Notes: a model not told the origin generated them from the letters alone. 64,000 nucleotides of DNA from Ruminococcus sp. AM36-2AA (GCF_003461955.1 NZ_QTYB01000002.1:160314-224313), one strand, 5' to 3'. Counted from the stretch's first letter, positions 17,035 to 26,414 are shown. Translations and numbers: made by a program.

Positions 17035-17141
17035 TGTGGATAGGGATGTTGGAATGACCAATTCCTATGGCAGGATGACAAAAACCTGCAAAAGTAGGTG
17101 GCTATCATAATTACTATTAAAGAAGAGAGGTAAATGTTAAG

Positions 17142-18746
17142 ATGGCAAAAATCGATTTAACAAAGTATGGTATTACCGGAACAACTGAGATCGTGTACAA
17201 TCCTTCTTACGATGTATTATTCGAGGAAGAGACCAAATCTGAGCTTGAGGGCTTTGAGATTGGTCGGGTCAGCGAGCTTGGTGCTGTCAATGTAATGACA
17301 GGTATCTACACAGGACGTTCCCCTAAAGACAAATATATCGTTATGGATGAGAACTCCAAAGACACAGTTTGGTGGACATCCGATGAGTACAAAAACGATA
17401 ACCATCCGGCAACTCAGGAAGCATGGGCTGCAGTTAAAGATCTTGCTAAGAAAGAGCTTTCCAACAAGAGACTTTTCGTAGTAGATGCATTCTGCGGAGC
17501 TAACAAAGATACACGTATGGCTATCCGTTTCATCGTTGAGGTTGCTTGGCAGGCACACTTCGTAACAAACATGTTCATTCAGCCAACAGCTGAGGAACTT
17601 GAGAACTTTGAGCCAGATTTCGTTGTTTACAACGCATCCAAGGCTAAAGTTGAGAACTACAAAGAGCTGGGTCTTAACTCTGAGACAGCTGTAATGTTCA
17701 ACATTACAAGCCGTGAGCAGGTTATCGTAAATACATGGTACGGCGGAGAGATGAAGAAAGGTATGTTCTCCATGATGAACTACTATCTGCCGCTTAAGGG
17801 CATTGCTTCCATGCACTGCTCTGCAAATACAGACCTTAACGGAGAGAACACAGCAATCTTCTTCGGTCTTTCCGGAACAGGTAAAACAACACTTTCCACA
17901 GATCCTAAGCGTCTTCTGATCGGTGATGACGAGCACGGCTGGGATGACAACGGAGTATTCAACTTCGAGGGTGGATGCTACGCTAAGGTTATCAACCTTG
18001 ACAAAGAGTCTGAGCCGGACATCTACAATGCGATCAAGAGAAACGCTCTTCTTGAGAATGTAACACTTGATAAAGATGGAAAGATCGACTTCGCTGACAA
18101 GAGCGTAACAGAGAACACACGTGTTTCCTACCCGATCAACCACATCGAGAACATCGTTCGCCCGGTATCTTCTGCACCGGCAGCTAAAGAAGTTATCTTC
18201 CTGTCCGCAGATGCATTCGGCGTACTTCCTCCAGTATCTATCCTGACACCGGAGCAGACACAGTACTACTTCCTTTCCGGATTCACAGCTAAACTTGCTG
18301 GTACAGAGCGTGGAATCACAGAGCCTACTCCTACATTCTCCGCTTGCTTCGGACAGGCATTCCTTGAGCTTCACCCGACAAAATATGCTGAGGAGCTCGT
18401 TAAGAAAATGGAGAAGAGCGGTGCGAAAGCATACCTCGTTAACACAGGATGGAACGGAACTGGAAAACGTATCTCCATCAAAGATACTCGTGGTATCATC
18501 GATGCTATCCTTGACGGATCTATTCTTAAAGCTCCGACAAAGAAGATCCCATTCTTCAACTTCGAGGTTCCGACAGAGCTTCCAGGCGTAGATCCTGCAA
18601 TCCTTGACCCACGTGACACATATGCAGACGCTGCAGAGTGGGAGACAAAGGCTAAAGATCTTGCTGCAAGATTCGTTAAGAACTTTGTTAAATATGAAGG
18701 AAATGCTGCTGGTAAAGCACTCGTTGCTGCTGGCCCGCAGGCATAA
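17142..18746 (+). CDS. pckA: ATP-dependent phosphoenolpyruvate carboxykinase
   Basis: The 534-residue protein interconverts oxaloacetate plus ATP and PEP plus CO2 plus ADP (EC 4.1.1.49). Visible motifs are the phosphoryl-binding P-loop [11 protein letters not shown] near residue 245, the metal/oxaloacetate region ([13 protein letters not shown]), and [19 protein letters not shown]. In fermentative gut Firmicutes it usually runs in the CO2-fixing, ATP-yielding direction toward C4 acids. Codon use is strongly biased, as in highly expressed genes. It is monocistronic, with GAGAGG ahead of the ATG and a strong terminator behind. Confidence 0.97.
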   Translation: MAKIDLTKYGITGTTEIVYNPSYDVLFEEETKSELEGFEIGRVSELGAVNVMTGIYTGRSPKDKYIVMDENSKDTVWWTSDEYKNDNHPATQEAWAAVKDLAKKELSNKRLFVVDAFCGANKDTRMAIRFIVEVAWQAHFVTNMFIQPTAEELENFEPDFVVYNASKAKVENYKELGLNSETAVMFNITSREQVIVNTWYGGEMKKGMFSMMNYYLPLKGIASMHCSANTDLNGENTAIFFGLSGTGKTTLSTDPKRLLIGDDEHGWDDNGVFNFEGGCYAKVINLDKESEPDIYNAIKRNALLENVTLDKDGKIDFADKSVTENTRVSYPINHIENIVRPVSSAPAAKEVIFLSADAFGVLPPVSILTPEQTQYYFLSGFTAKLAGTERGITEPTPTFSACFGQAFLELHPTKYAEELVKKMEKSGAKAYLVNTGWNGTGKRISIKDTRGIIDAILDGSILKAPTKKIPFFNFEVPTELPGVDPAILDPRDTYADAAEWETKAKDLAARFVKNFVKYEGNAAGKALVAAGPQA

Positions 18747-18781
18747 TCGATCATTCCAACTGAATACAGATCGTAGATTTG

Positions 18782-18812
18782 ACCGGGAGTGGATTTATCC
18801 GCTCCCGGTTTT
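18782..18812 (+). terminator. pckA terminator
   Basis: ACCGGGAGTGGA (18782-18793) pairs with TCCGCTCCCGGT (18798-18809), followed by Ts. Confidence 0.9.
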
Positions 18813-18862
18813 ATAATATCTGTAATACCTTAAAATCCTACTATAAAATATAAAAAATCTTT

Positions 18863-19127
18863 GGCTTGACTAACAGATGGTGCAAGGTGTATCCTTTCTG
18901 GGAAGTCAAGCGGAAGACCCGCAAGACTGTAAAAATTCTCTTTGCACTGCATTACATTCGAACAGGATGCGAGATCAACAGTACAAACTGAGCAGGCGAT
19001 GCCTTTGGAGTTTTTTATTCTGAGGGCGTGGGGCCGGGCCGCAGGAAGCGGCAGCGGATATGTTTACGAGATAAGAATTTCAGACATATCTGCGGGACAG
19101 TGTATGTTTCGCAGGTATGTCTTTTTT
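18863..19127 (+). ncRNA. Candidate structured leader RNA, weakly cobalamin-riboswitch-like
   Basis: This 265-base region has no reading frame of note but is clearly structured. GGTGC (18879-18883), GGGAAGTC (18900-18907) and CCCGCAAGACTGTAA (18918-18932) appear in the order and spacing seen in cobalamin riboswitches. A GCACTGC stands where GCCACTG is expected, and a GAGCAGGC segment follows near 18990. The match is incomplete, and no B12-related gene follows; the next gene is a metal exporter 180 bases beyond the terminator. It may be an orphaned or divergent riboswitch, or a different RNA altogether. Confidence 0.35.
19082..19127 (+). terminator. Terminator of the structured leader
   Basis: AGACATATCTGCG (19082-19094) pairs with CGCAGGTATGTCT (19110-19122), followed by a T-run to 19127. 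Confidence 0.85.
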
Positions 19128-19192
19128 ACTGCAAAAATATGGATGGAACAGAAGGTAGAAACTGGGAGATCCCTATGTAGATAAGAAAGAAC

Positions 19193-19242
19193 ACCGGCGG
19201 AAATCGCAGTTCAGCGAGTAGTGAAAGAACCGCCGGTTTTTT
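19193..19242 (+). terminator. Second terminator ahead of the CDF gene
   Basis: ACCGGCGG (19193-19200) pairs with CCGCCGGT (19230-19237), followed by six Ts. It lies only 65 bases upstream of the metal exporter start, so it could also act as a leader attenuator. The only frame between the two terminators is a 13-codon ATG..TAG at 19141-19182. Confidence 0.75.
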
Positions 19243-19306
19243 CACGGAAAATGTTGTGCCATAAGAAAGACCAGAATCATATGCTAATCAAAAGGAGGTC
19301 CTGTTT

Positions 19307-20236
19307 ATGGAACACACAAAAAACGAAACGATTATACACGACACAGATAAAGAAAGCTCATGGGAACAGCAGACGGCGATGAAGGTGTCCGGGATCAGTA
19401 TCCTGGTAAATCTGCTGTTATCCATATTTAAACTTATCGCCGGTATTGCGGCGCATTCCGGAGCGATGATTTCTGATGCGATCCATTCTGCATCCGATGT
19501 GGGAAGTACTTTTATTGTTATCATCGGTGTCCGTCTTTCTGCAAAAAAATCGGACAAGGAGCATCAGTACGGACATGAGAGAATGGAGTGCGTTTCTTCC
19601 ATTGTTCTTGCGGGGATGCTGCTTGTAACAGGTCTTGGCATCGGCATTACCGGTGTCCGTGATATTGTAAAAAGTACATCCGGCGGAACGATCGCCATCC
19701 CTGGAACCCTTGCGCTGATCGCGGCAGTGGTATCCATCGTGACAAAAGAGTGGATGTTCTGGTACACAAGAGGTGCTGCGAAGAAGATCAATTCCGGAGC
19801 ACTGATGGCAGATGCATGGCATCACCGCTCTGATGCACTTTCCTCTATCGGAGCCTTTGTGGGTATCTTCGGAGCAAGACTGGGATACCCCATCCTGGAT
19901 CCTGTTGCCAGTATCGTGATCTGCTTTATGATCGCCAAAGCTGCGATCGATATTTTCAGGGATGCTATTGACAAGATGGTAGATCACTCCTGTGATGCAA
20001 AAACCGAAGAATCGATGCGCCGTGAGATCCTCAAGGTGCCGGGCGTCAGAAGAGTGGATCTTCTTCGAACCCGCCTTTTCGGATCCAAAATGTACGTGGA
20101 TATCGAGATCGCGGCGGCAGGAGAAATATCCCTCAACGATGCACATGATATTGCGGAAAATGTGCATCATACCATCGAAGATAAATTCAAAGACGTAAAG
20201 CACTGCATGGTGCATGTGAACCCCATCAATGGATAA
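19307..20236 (+). CDS. Cation diffusion facilitator (CDF) metal exporter
   Basis: The protein has 309 residues, with six membrane helices and a cytosolic C-terminal ferredoxin-like domain. The transport-site motifs are SDAIHSASD in helix 2 and ADAWHHRSD in helix 5, where the HxxxD pattern coordinates the divalent metal. CDF proteins export Zn, Mn, Fe or Co by proton antiport; which metal is not resolved here. AAAGGAGG lies ideally ahead of the ATG. It is preceded by a terminator-type hairpin and followed by two strong hairpins. Confidence 0.92.
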   Translation: MEHTKNETIIHDTDKESSWEQQTAMKVSGISILVNLLLSIFKLIAGIAAHSGAMISDAIHSASDVGSTFIVIIGVRLSAKKSDKEHQYGHERMECVSSIVLAGMLLVTGLGIGITGVRDIVKSTSGGTIAIPGTLALIAAVVSIVTKEWMFWYTRGAAKKINSGALMADAWHHRSDALSSIGAFVGIFGARLGYPILDPVASIVICFMIAKAAIDIFRDAIDKMVDHSCDAKTEESMRREILKVPGVRRVDLLRTRLFGSKMYVDIEIAAAGEISLNDAHDIAENVHHTIEDKFKDVKHCMVHVNPING

Positions 20237-20237
20237 A

Positions 20238-20288
20238 AAACAGGCCGCCGGAACGACAATGATAAGGTCATTCCGGCGGCCTGTTCTT
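20238..20288 (+). terminator. Terminator after the CDF gene
   Basis: An 18-bp GC-rich stem (arms near 20240-20257 and 20267-20284) starts right after the stop codon. Confidence 0.8.
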
Positions 20289-20297
20289 TGCATAGAG

Positions 20298-20328
20298 AAA
20301 CACCCGGTAGGGGAGCTACCGGGTGTTT
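20298..20328. terminator. Second hairpin after the CDF gene
   Basis: AAACACCCGGTAG (20298-20310) pairs perfectly with CTACCGGGTGTTT (20316-20328). It works from either direction. The stretch from here to 20531 is AT-rich with no gene. Confidence 0.65.
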
Positions 20329-20545
20329 CGAGGGGAGTATAAATAATTAAATAAGGGGTTATGTAAAAAAAATTTTTGAAGGGTAAATTCTTTTTACAAG
20401 AATAATTATAATATAAACTGGAAAAAAAAGCAATATCATTTTGGCGAATAATCTCCAAACTTTTTGGGATACTATTTCCTGTAATAAAAAGCGGCAGAAA
20501 GCTTCAGAAAGCCGCAAAAATCAACTTCATCAGGAGGTAATTCAA

Positions 20546-20761
20546 ATGGCGAAAAATTACGAAACAGACAGAAATGAGTCCAATTATGCGGGAAAAAATT
20601 ACGGGGAAAGTGATTCCAGAAACTGCGGAAAAAACAGTTCCAGAAACAGCTCCAGAAATTCTTCTAAAAACAGTTCCAAAAACAGCTACGGCAACAGTTA
20701 CGGAAACAAAACATCCGACGAGTACGATTCAGAGAAAGACAGAGAGTCCGACAGATACTAG
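20546..20761 (+). CDS. Small Asn/Ser-rich repeat protein
   Basis: This 71-residue product follows a consensus AGGAGGT site. The middle is a tandem of SSRNSSRN / SSKNSSKN / SYGNSYGN units, and the ends are Asp/Glu-rich. It has no membrane segment or signal peptide. The composition suggests an intrinsically disordered or coat-like protein. I do not recognise a family. An excellent ribosome site and low-complexity but ordered repeats argue it is real. Confidence 0.6.
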   Translation: MAKNYETDRNESNYAGKNYGESDSRNCGKNSSRNSSRNSSKNSSKNSYGNSYGNKTSDEYDSEKDRESDRY

Positions 20762-20993
20762 ATATTCAGGGTAAGTGATCCGGAAGATACTAGGCAGAGG
20801 ATCAATACGCAATAAGCAGAGCACCATTTTTATGCGGTACAGGATCCATCAGTCAGTTGGCCGGATCATACAGAAAAAATCGGTAAAAAAGCGGGAAAAA
20901 GTCAGAGCTGGCTTTCTCCCGCTTCCATACATATAAGGGAACATTCCTACAGAAGCTTCCATATAATATAGCAAAAAGAGGAGAGATTTTTCC

Positions 20994-21326
20994 ATGTTTC
21001 AGATCGAAACTATCTCTGCAAAAATGCTGGATTATTATGTGGAGCGCAGTGACGCCGTTATCATAGATCTCCGGGATCCGGTCTCCTACAAAAAGGGACA
21101 TGTCCGGAACGCAGTAAACATTCCATACCATGAGCTGGAAGAATATCTTGAGAAACAACAGGAGCAGAAGTACCAGTTTTCAGGAGATAAGATCCTGATC
21201 CTTTACTGTGACCGCGGTGGTGCCAGCATGCAGGCCGCCCGGAGCCTGGCAAGAGCGGGCTGCCGCACCCGGTCTGTGATCGGCGGATTTGCAGCCTACA
21301 GAGGCCGGAATCTTGTAAGCGGATAA
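20994..21326 (+). CDS. Single-domain rhodanese-like sulfurtransferase
   Basis: The protein has 110 residues, the size of a single rhodanese domain. It contains VIIDLRDPVSYKKGHVRNA, which is the family's DVRxxxEFxxGHI-type motif, and an active-site loop beginning at Cys in LYCDRGGAS. Single-domain rhodaneses carry persulfide sulfur to acceptors. GAGGAGAG lies ahead of the ATG. No obvious sulfur-metabolism partner is adjacent. Confidence 0.88.
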   Translation: MFQIETISAKMLDYYVERSDAVIIDLRDPVSYKKGHVRNAVNIPYHELEEYLEKQQEQKYQFSGDKILILYCDRGGASMQAARSLARAGCRTRSVIGGFAAYRGRNLVSG

Positions 21327-21520
21327 AACAGAGTAATAGATCAGAGGAACCAGGAAATCGCAGGGCGGCATCGAAACGGAATCACTGTTCGCTACGTGAC
21401 CAGCATTGAAGGGGATTACGAATGCATGACTGGCAATGGCTTGTGCTTGTATTTTAAAGGAAATCATGATAATGTAAAGAACAGGAATAAAAATGACACA
21501 AACCACAAGGAGAAAAGATT

Positions 21521-22063
21521 ATGAAATATATGTTCGCGTCCGATGTACATGGTTCGGCATACTACTGCCGGAAAATGCTGGAAGCATATGACGAAGAGAA
21601 GGCGGAGAGACTGGTACTTCTGGGAGATCTGCTTTATCACGGTCCGAGAAATGACCTTCCGAAGGAATACGCACCGAAGGAAGTCATCCGCCTTTTAAAT
21701 GAAAGAAAAAATCAGATCTACGCAGTACGCGGAAACTGTGAGGCAGAGGTAGACCAGATGGTCCTTGACTTCCCGGTGATGGCAGACTACTGCATTCTCG
21801 CCATCGATGGAAAAACTCTGTACGCCACACACGGTCACATCTACAACAAAGATAACCTTCCGCCAATGATGGACGGCGACATCCTGATCCACGGCCATAC
21901 ACATGTGCTGAAAGCAGAAAACATGGGAAATTATATCCTTCTGAACCCAGGTTCCGTATCCATTCCAAAGGAAGGCAACCCGCCAACCTACGCAATCCTT
22001 GAGAACGGAATTTTTACAATCAAAGACTTTGAAGGAAATACAGTACGGGAGATCACTTTATGA
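21521..22063 (+). CDS. yfcE: YfcE-family phosphodiesterase
   Basis: This 180-residue calcineurin-like metallophosphoesterase has the full metal-site series: ASDVHGS at the N-terminus, LLGDLLYHGPRN, VRGNCE, THGH and HGHTH. YfcE hydrolyses model phosphodiesters; its natural substrate is not firmly known. It is the first gene of a four-gene operon in which each stop overlaps the next start by ATGA. Confidence 0.92.
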   Translation: MKYMFASDVHGSAYYCRKMLEAYDEEKAERLVLLGDLLYHGPRNDLPKEYAPKEVIRLLNERKNQIYAVRGNCEAEVDQMVLDFPVMADYCILAIDGKTLYATHGHIYNKDNLPPMMDGDILIHGHTHVLKAENMGNYILLNPGSVSIPKEGNPPTYAILENGIFTIKDFEGNTVREITL

Positions 22064-23217
22064 ATCTGTGGGAATTAACAGCGCCCTGCCATTTCGGAAC
22101 AGAGGCGGTACTGAAACGTGAAATACTGGACCTTGGTTATGAAGTGACCAAAGTGGAAGACGGAAGAGTAACTTTTGAGGCAGACGCCCAGGGTGTGGCA
22201 GACGCCAATCTGTTCCTCCGCACCACAGAACGCGTCCTTCTGAAAGTAGGCGAAGTAAAAGCCGAGACATTCGACGAACTTTTTGAGAAGACCAAGGCTC
22301 TCCCATGGGAGAATTACATACCGAAGAACGGTAAATTCTGGGTAGCCAAGGCAAACTCCATCAAGAGTAAACTTTTCAGCCCATCCGATATCCAGTCCAT
22401 CATGAAAAAAGCCATCGTAGAACGTCTCAAAGGCATCTACGGAATTTCCTGGTTCCCGGAAGACGGTCCGGAATTCCCAATCCGTGTGGCATTTATGAAA
22501 GATGTGGCCCTGATCGGGATCGATACTTCCGGCGTATCTCTTCATAAGAGAGGATACCGCCAGATGACCGTGAAAGCACCCATCACAGAGACACTTGCCA
22601 GCGCACTTCTGATGCTGACCCCGTGGAAAAAAGACCGTATTCTCGTGGATCCTTTCTGCGGAAGTGGTACCTTTCCCATTGAGGCGGCAATGATGGCAGC
22701 GGATATGGCACCTGGAATGAACCGCCACTTCCTGGCTGAGAGCTGGGAACATCTCATCCCGAAGGAATGCTGGGAAGATGCAAGAGAAGAAGCCAGAGAG
22801 CGGGTAAATCTTGATATTGAGACGGATATCCAGGGCTTTGACATCGATGCGGCAGCTATCAAGGCAGCACGGGCCAATGCAAAGATGGCAGGAGTGGACA
22901 AACTGATCCATTTTCAGCAGAGACCGGTCAGCGAACTCCGCCACTCCAAACCGTTTGGTTTTATTGTGACCAATCCGCCCTATGGTGAGCGAATCGAGGA
23001 AAAAGAGAATCTTCCGGCACTGTACCGTGAGATCGGCGAGAGCTATAAGCGCCTGGATCGCTGGTCCATGTATCTTATCACCGCCTATGACAAGGCAGAG
23101 AATGATATCGGCCGAAAAGCAGACAAGAACCGTAAGATCTATAACGGAATGATGAAAACCTACTATTACCAGTTCCTTGGACCACGTCCGCCGAAGAAAG
23201 GAAGTATAAAAGAATGA
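22060..23217 (+). CDS. THUMP-domain class I SAM-dependent RNA methyltransferase (RlmL/YpsC type)
   Basis: The protein has 385 residues. An N-terminal ferredoxin-like plus THUMP RNA-binding region (about 1-160) precedes a Rossmann methyltransferase. That has DPFCGSGTFPIEAA as the SAM motif I region and the guanine-N2 methyltransferase motif TNPPYGER. It corresponds to the N-terminal half of E. coli RlmL, which makes m2G2445 in 23S rRNA, and to Bacillus YpsC. The start overlaps the yfcE stop, and the stop overlaps the next start. Confidence 0.9.
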   Translation: MNLWELTAPCHFGTEAVLKREILDLGYEVTKVEDGRVTFEADAQGVADANLFLRTTERVLLKVGEVKAETFDELFEKTKALPWENYIPKNGKFWVAKANSIKSKLFSPSDIQSIMKKAIVERLKGIYGISWFPEDGPEFPIRVAFMKDVALIGIDTSGVSLHKRGYRQMTVKAPITETLASALLMLTPWKKDRILVDPFCGSGTFPIEAAMMAADMAPGMNRHFLAESWEHLIPKECWEDAREEARERVNLDIETDIQGFDIDAAAIKAARANAKMAGVDKLIHFQQRPVSELRHSKPFGFIVTNPPYGERIEEKENLPALYREIGESYKRLDRWSMYLITAYDKAENDIGRKADKNRKIYNGMMKTYYYQFLGPRPPKKGSIKE

Positions 23218-23798
23218 AAAAGATCATTTTTGCCACTGGAAACGAGGGGAAAATGAAGGAGATCCGAAGGATACTTGCGGATCCCCAGCTTGAGATCCTT
23301 TCCCTGAAAGATGCCGGAATCCATGCGGATATCGACGAAAATGGAAAAAGCTTCGAAGAAAATGCCATGATCAAAGCTGAGGCCATCTGCAAAATGACCG
23401 GTGAGATCGTTCTGGCAGATGATTCCGGCCTTGAGATCGACTATCTGAATAAAGAGCCGGGAATCTATTCCGCACGTTACATGGGAGAGGACACTTCCTA
23501 CCACATCAAAAACGCGAACCTGATCGAACGTCTGGAAGGTGTACCGGATGAGAAACGTACCGCACGTTTTGTCTGTGCCATTGCGGCGGCTTTCCCGGAT
23601 GGCAGAAGAGAGACGGTCCGTGCCACCATGGAGGGGCGCATTGGATACGAGGAAAAAGGCGAGAACGGTTTTGGCTATGACCCGATCTTTTATCTTCCGG
23701 AATATGGCTGCACTTCCGCAGAACTTTCCATGGAAGAAAAAAACAGGATCAGCCATCGCGGAAAAGCCCTTCGCCTTATAAAGGAAGAACTTGTATGA
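23214..23798 (+). CDS. rdgB: XTP/dITP diphosphatase (non-canonical purine NTP pyrophosphatase)
   Basis: The 194-residue HAM1/RdgB protein has ATGNEGKMKEI at the N-terminus, LADDSGLEID, the GIYSARYMGE motif and FGYDPIFYLPEYG. It removes hypoxanthine and xanthine nucleotides (ITP, XTP, dITP) from the pool. It is translationally coupled on both sides within the yfcE operon. Confidence 0.95.
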   Translation: MKKIIFATGNEGKMKEIRRILADPQLEILSLKDAGIHADIDENGKSFEENAMIKAEAICKMTGEIVLADDSGLEIDYLNKEPGIYSARYMGEDTSYHIKNANLIERLEGVPDEKRTARFVCAIAAAFPDGRRETVRATMEGRIGYEEKGENGFGYDPIFYLPEYGCTSAELSMEEKNRISHRGKALRLIKEELV

Positions 23799-24274
23799 AG
23801 GTGATGATCGTGAGCGATACCCACGGAAGAGATGAAAACCTGGAGATCGCAGTAAACCGGGAAGCTCCTTTTGACATGCTGGTGCATTGTGGAGACGTGG
23901 AAGGCAGAGAATTTTATATCGAAGCCCTCGCAGACTGTCCCTGCAGCATTGTATCCGGAAATAATGATTTTTTCTCCGATCTTCCAAGAGAAGATGTGAT
24001 CGACATTGAAGGAAATAAGGTACTGGTGACACATGGTCACTATTATGGCGTGTCCATGGCTTTTGACCAGCTGGCAGATGCTGCAAAACAGCGTGGCTGC
24101 AATGCGGCATTTTTCGGACACATTCACGTGCCGGTCCTGGAAAAAGAAGACGGAATTCTTCTTGTAAACCCCGGAAGCCTGGCCTTCCCAAGGCAACGGG
24201 GCAGAAGACCCAGCTATGCAGTTCTGGAAACGGACGGAAACGGTGGGATGGATGTGGAGATCCGGTACTTATAA
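23795..24274 (+). CDS. YfcE/MJ0936-type metallophosphoesterase
   Basis: This 159-residue member of the calcineurin-like superfamily is smaller than the operon's first gene. Metal-site motifs are VSDTHGRDEN, HCGDVEG, SGNNDFF, THGHYYG and FGHIHVP. A small cytosolic phosphodiesterase is likely. It is the last gene of the four-gene ATGA-coupled operon. Confidence 0.92.
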   Translation: MKVMIVSDTHGRDENLEIAVNREAPFDMLVHCGDVEGREFYIEALADCPCSIVSGNNDFFSDLPREDVIDIEGNKVLVTHGHYYGVSMAFDQLADAAKQRGCNAAFFGHIHVPVLEKEDGILLVNPGSLAFPRQRGRRPSYAVLETDGNGGMDVEIRYL

Positions 24275-24302
24275 ATAAGAAGTATTATATAGAAAAAAAG
24301 AA

Positions 24303-24365
24303 ATGCCGCAGAGTTGTATACTCTGCGACAAACAAAAAGACGCCTGTACAATATTTACAGGCGTC
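24303..24365. repeat. Two short palindromes after the phosphoesterase operon
   Basis: CGCAGAGT/ACTCTGCG (about 24308-24328) and GACGCCTGTA/TTACAGGCGTC (24339-24365) are hairpins without long T-runs. They may protect the 3' end or terminate weakly. The following 160 bases hold no gene. Confidence 0.5.
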
Positions 24366-24525
24366 ATATGAACTAAAATTATTGGAATAAATTTTCCCTC
24401 GGAGGAATTACAGGCTCCGGCAGCTACCGGCTTGTTATCACCGTAACAAAAGATCAGCGAACAGTTATGGAAGTTCCGTATTATTTCATTGTCCAGTAAG
24501 TACAATCAGATAATTTATATCATAC

Positions 24526-24588
24526 AAAAGAGGCCAGGTTCAATGTATACTTTGAATGTTTACATTGGATCGAAGCCTCTTTTTTATA
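24526..24588. terminator. Long hairpin terminator, usable in both directions
   Basis: AAAAGAGGC (24526-24534) and GCCTCTTTTTT (24575-24585) close a long imperfect stem that also pairs TTCAATGTA with TACATTGGA. Confidence 0.7.
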
Positions 24589-24604
24589 AGGCAGAAGGAG
24601 AGGA

Positions 24605-24621
24605 TGTCACATTCTGTGACA
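24605..24621. promoter_or_regulatory. Candidate operator palindrome
   Basis: TGTCACA and TGTGACA flank a 3-bp centre, forming a perfect dyad that ends eight bases before the -35 box of the next gene. Its binding protein is unknown. Confidence 0.5.
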
Positions 24622-24628
24622 ACAGCCA

Positions 24629-24658
24629 TTGACGATGCAGAATAGATTACGATATACT
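24629..24658 (+). promoter_or_regulatory. Promoter of the AAA/nuclease-like gene
   Basis: TTGACG (24629-24634) and TATACT (24653-24658) are 18 bp apart, about 55 bp before the start codon. Confidence 0.65.
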
Positions 24659-24713
24659 GTAAAGCAAGAAGTACGGGGATATAGTATATAGTTTCAGAAA
24701 GGGGCGGACATAA

Positions 24714-26303
24714 ATGGGAAGATTTGTAAATCCGGATAACAGCGCATTTCAGGTAGCACTGAATTCCAGGATATATGTGGATAAAACAGGATTGTTGGAG
24801 TACACAAATACTGTTCTGGATACTATGGATGCCTATATCTGTAACAGTCGTCCGCGCAGATTCGGGAAATCCTATACGGCGAATATGCTTACTGCGTATT
24901 ACAGCAAGGGAGCGGATTCCGAAAAAATGTTTTCAGGACTGGAGATCAGTAAGGCAGCAGATTTCCGAAAACATCTTAATAAATATGATTTAATCCATAT
25001 AGATGTTCAGTGGTTTCTGGCAAATTGTGCAAAGGCAGATGACGTTGTTGCATTTATCACAGAGAGTATACTGGATGAGCTGAGAACGATTTATCCATGT
25101 GTGTTACCATCAGAAGAGATATCTTTGCCAGATGCACTTTCAAGAATCCGGGAGAAAACAGGGCAGAAATTCGTTGTGATCATTGATGAGTGGGATGTTC
25201 TGATCCGAGATGCAGCGGCGAATTCCAAAGTGCAGAAAGAGTATATTAATTTTCTCAGAGGAATGTTCAAAGGGACGGAACCAACCAGATATATCCAACT
25301 TGCATATCTTACAGGTATTCTCCCGGTAAAAAAAGAAACAACACAGTCAGCGCTTAATAATTTTGATGAATTTACAATGTTAAGTGCGGGCAATCTTGCA
25401 CCGTATATCGGATTTACAGAAGATGAGGTGCGGAATCTTTCGGAAGAATATCAACAGGATTTTCATGAAGTGAAGCGATGGTATGATGGATATCTTTTGA
25501 AGGACTGTCAGGTTTATAATCCGAGAGCAGTAGTCAGCGTGATGCTTAAAGGTGAATTTAAGAGTTACTGGTCGGAAACAGCGTCCTATGAAGCAATCGT
25601 GCCTCTTATTAATATGAATTATGATGGATTGAAAACATCGATCATAGAAATGTTGTCCGGTGCATCTGTGAAAGTCAATACAGCGACATTCAAAAATGAT
25701 ACAGAGAATATAAAGAGCAGAGATGATGTACTGACCTATATGATCCATTTGGGATATCTTGGTTATGACCAGACCAGAAAAACGGCATTTGTGCCCAATG
25801 AAGAGATCAGGCAGGAGCTGACAACTGCGGTAGAAAGTAAAGCCTGGAATGAAATGATCCTTTTTCAGCAGGAATCGGAGAAGCTGTTGGATGCAACATT
25901 GGAAATGGATTGTCCGGTGGTAGCTGCACAGATAGAAAAAATCCATAATGAATATGTTTCCGTTATTCAGTATCATAACGAAAATTCATTAAGCAGTGTG
26001 CTGGCGATTGCATATTTAAGCGCTATGCAGTATTATTTCAAGCCGGTTCGGGAACTGCCATCAGGACGTGGATTTGCAGATTTTGTATTTATTCCGAAGC
26101 CGGAATATAAAAGTGATTATCCGGCGCTTGTAGTTGAATTGAAGTGGAATCAGAACGCTCAGACTGCAATGCAGCAGATTAAAGACAGGAAGTATCCAGA
26201 TTCTGTTTTGGAGTACACAGGAGATATTTTACTTGTAGCGATTAATTATGATAAGGATAAAAAAGAACATCAATGTATGATCGAGCAGTATGAGAAAAAA
26301 TAA
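24714..26303 (+). CDS. AAA-ATPase-like protein with C-terminal PD-(D/E)XK domain
   Basis: The protein has 529 residues. The N-terminal part matches the family often called AAA-ATPase-like (PF09820), with FVNPDNSAFQ, a Walker A-like SRPRRFGKS and Walker B VVIIDEWDV. The C-terminal part has the nuclease-fold signature of PF08011: FADFVFIP with the Asp, then LVVELKW with ExK. Many gut bacteria carry several copies of this family. Its role is unknown, with ideas ranging from mobile-element functions to defence. It is monocistronic between terminators, and base composition is slightly more AT-rich than its neighbours. Confidence 0.88.
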   Translation: MGRFVNPDNSAFQVALNSRIYVDKTGLLEYTNTVLDTMDAYICNSRPRRFGKSYTANMLTAYYSKGADSEKMFSGLEISKAADFRKHLNKYDLIHIDVQWFLANCAKADDVVAFITESILDELRTIYPCVLPSEEISLPDALSRIREKTGQKFVVIIDEWDVLIRDAAANSKVQKEYINFLRGMFKGTEPTRYIQLAYLTGILPVKKETTQSALNNFDEFTMLSAGNLAPYIGFTEDEVRNLSEEYQQDFHEVKRWYDGYLLKDCQVYNPRAVVSVMLKGEFKSYWSETASYEAIVPLINMNYDGLKTSIIEMLSGASVKVNTATFKNDTENIKSRDDVLTYMIHLGYLGYDQTRKTAFVPNEEIRQELTTAVESKAWNEMILFQQESEKLLDATLEMDCPVVAAQIEKIHNEYVSVIQYHNENSLSSVLAIAYLSAMQYYFKPVRELPSGRGFADFVFIPKPEYKSDYPALVVELKWNQNAQTAMQQIKDRKYPDSVLEYTGDILLVAINYDKDKKEHQCMIEQYEKK

Positions 26304-26330
26304 TTTTCAGAATTGCTATAGAATGATAAT

Positions 26331-26397
26331 GCCTCAGGACAGGTATAACACAGGCAGCAGGTAAGTTGTTGGTGCTATGCATGTACTGAGGCTTTTT
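26331..26397. terminator. Terminator between convergent genes
   Basis: GCCTCAG (26331-26337) pairs with CTGAGGC (26386-26392), followed by TTTTT. It is in position to serve the rightward AAA gene. Confidence 0.65.
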
Positions 26398-26414
26398 CGT
26401 TATAATATAAGATC

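Noticed and set aside
20889..20924. Hairpin with AAGCGGGA arms upstream of the rhodanese gene, considered as a terminator
   Set aside because: No T-run follows on the plus strand, and no leftward gene exists that it could terminate.
24714..26303. AAA-type ATPase with PD-(D/E)XK domain as a new defence system
   Set aside because: It is a stand-alone gene of a family that is multi-copy in many gut bacteria. No toxin, methylase or other defence partner lies nearby.
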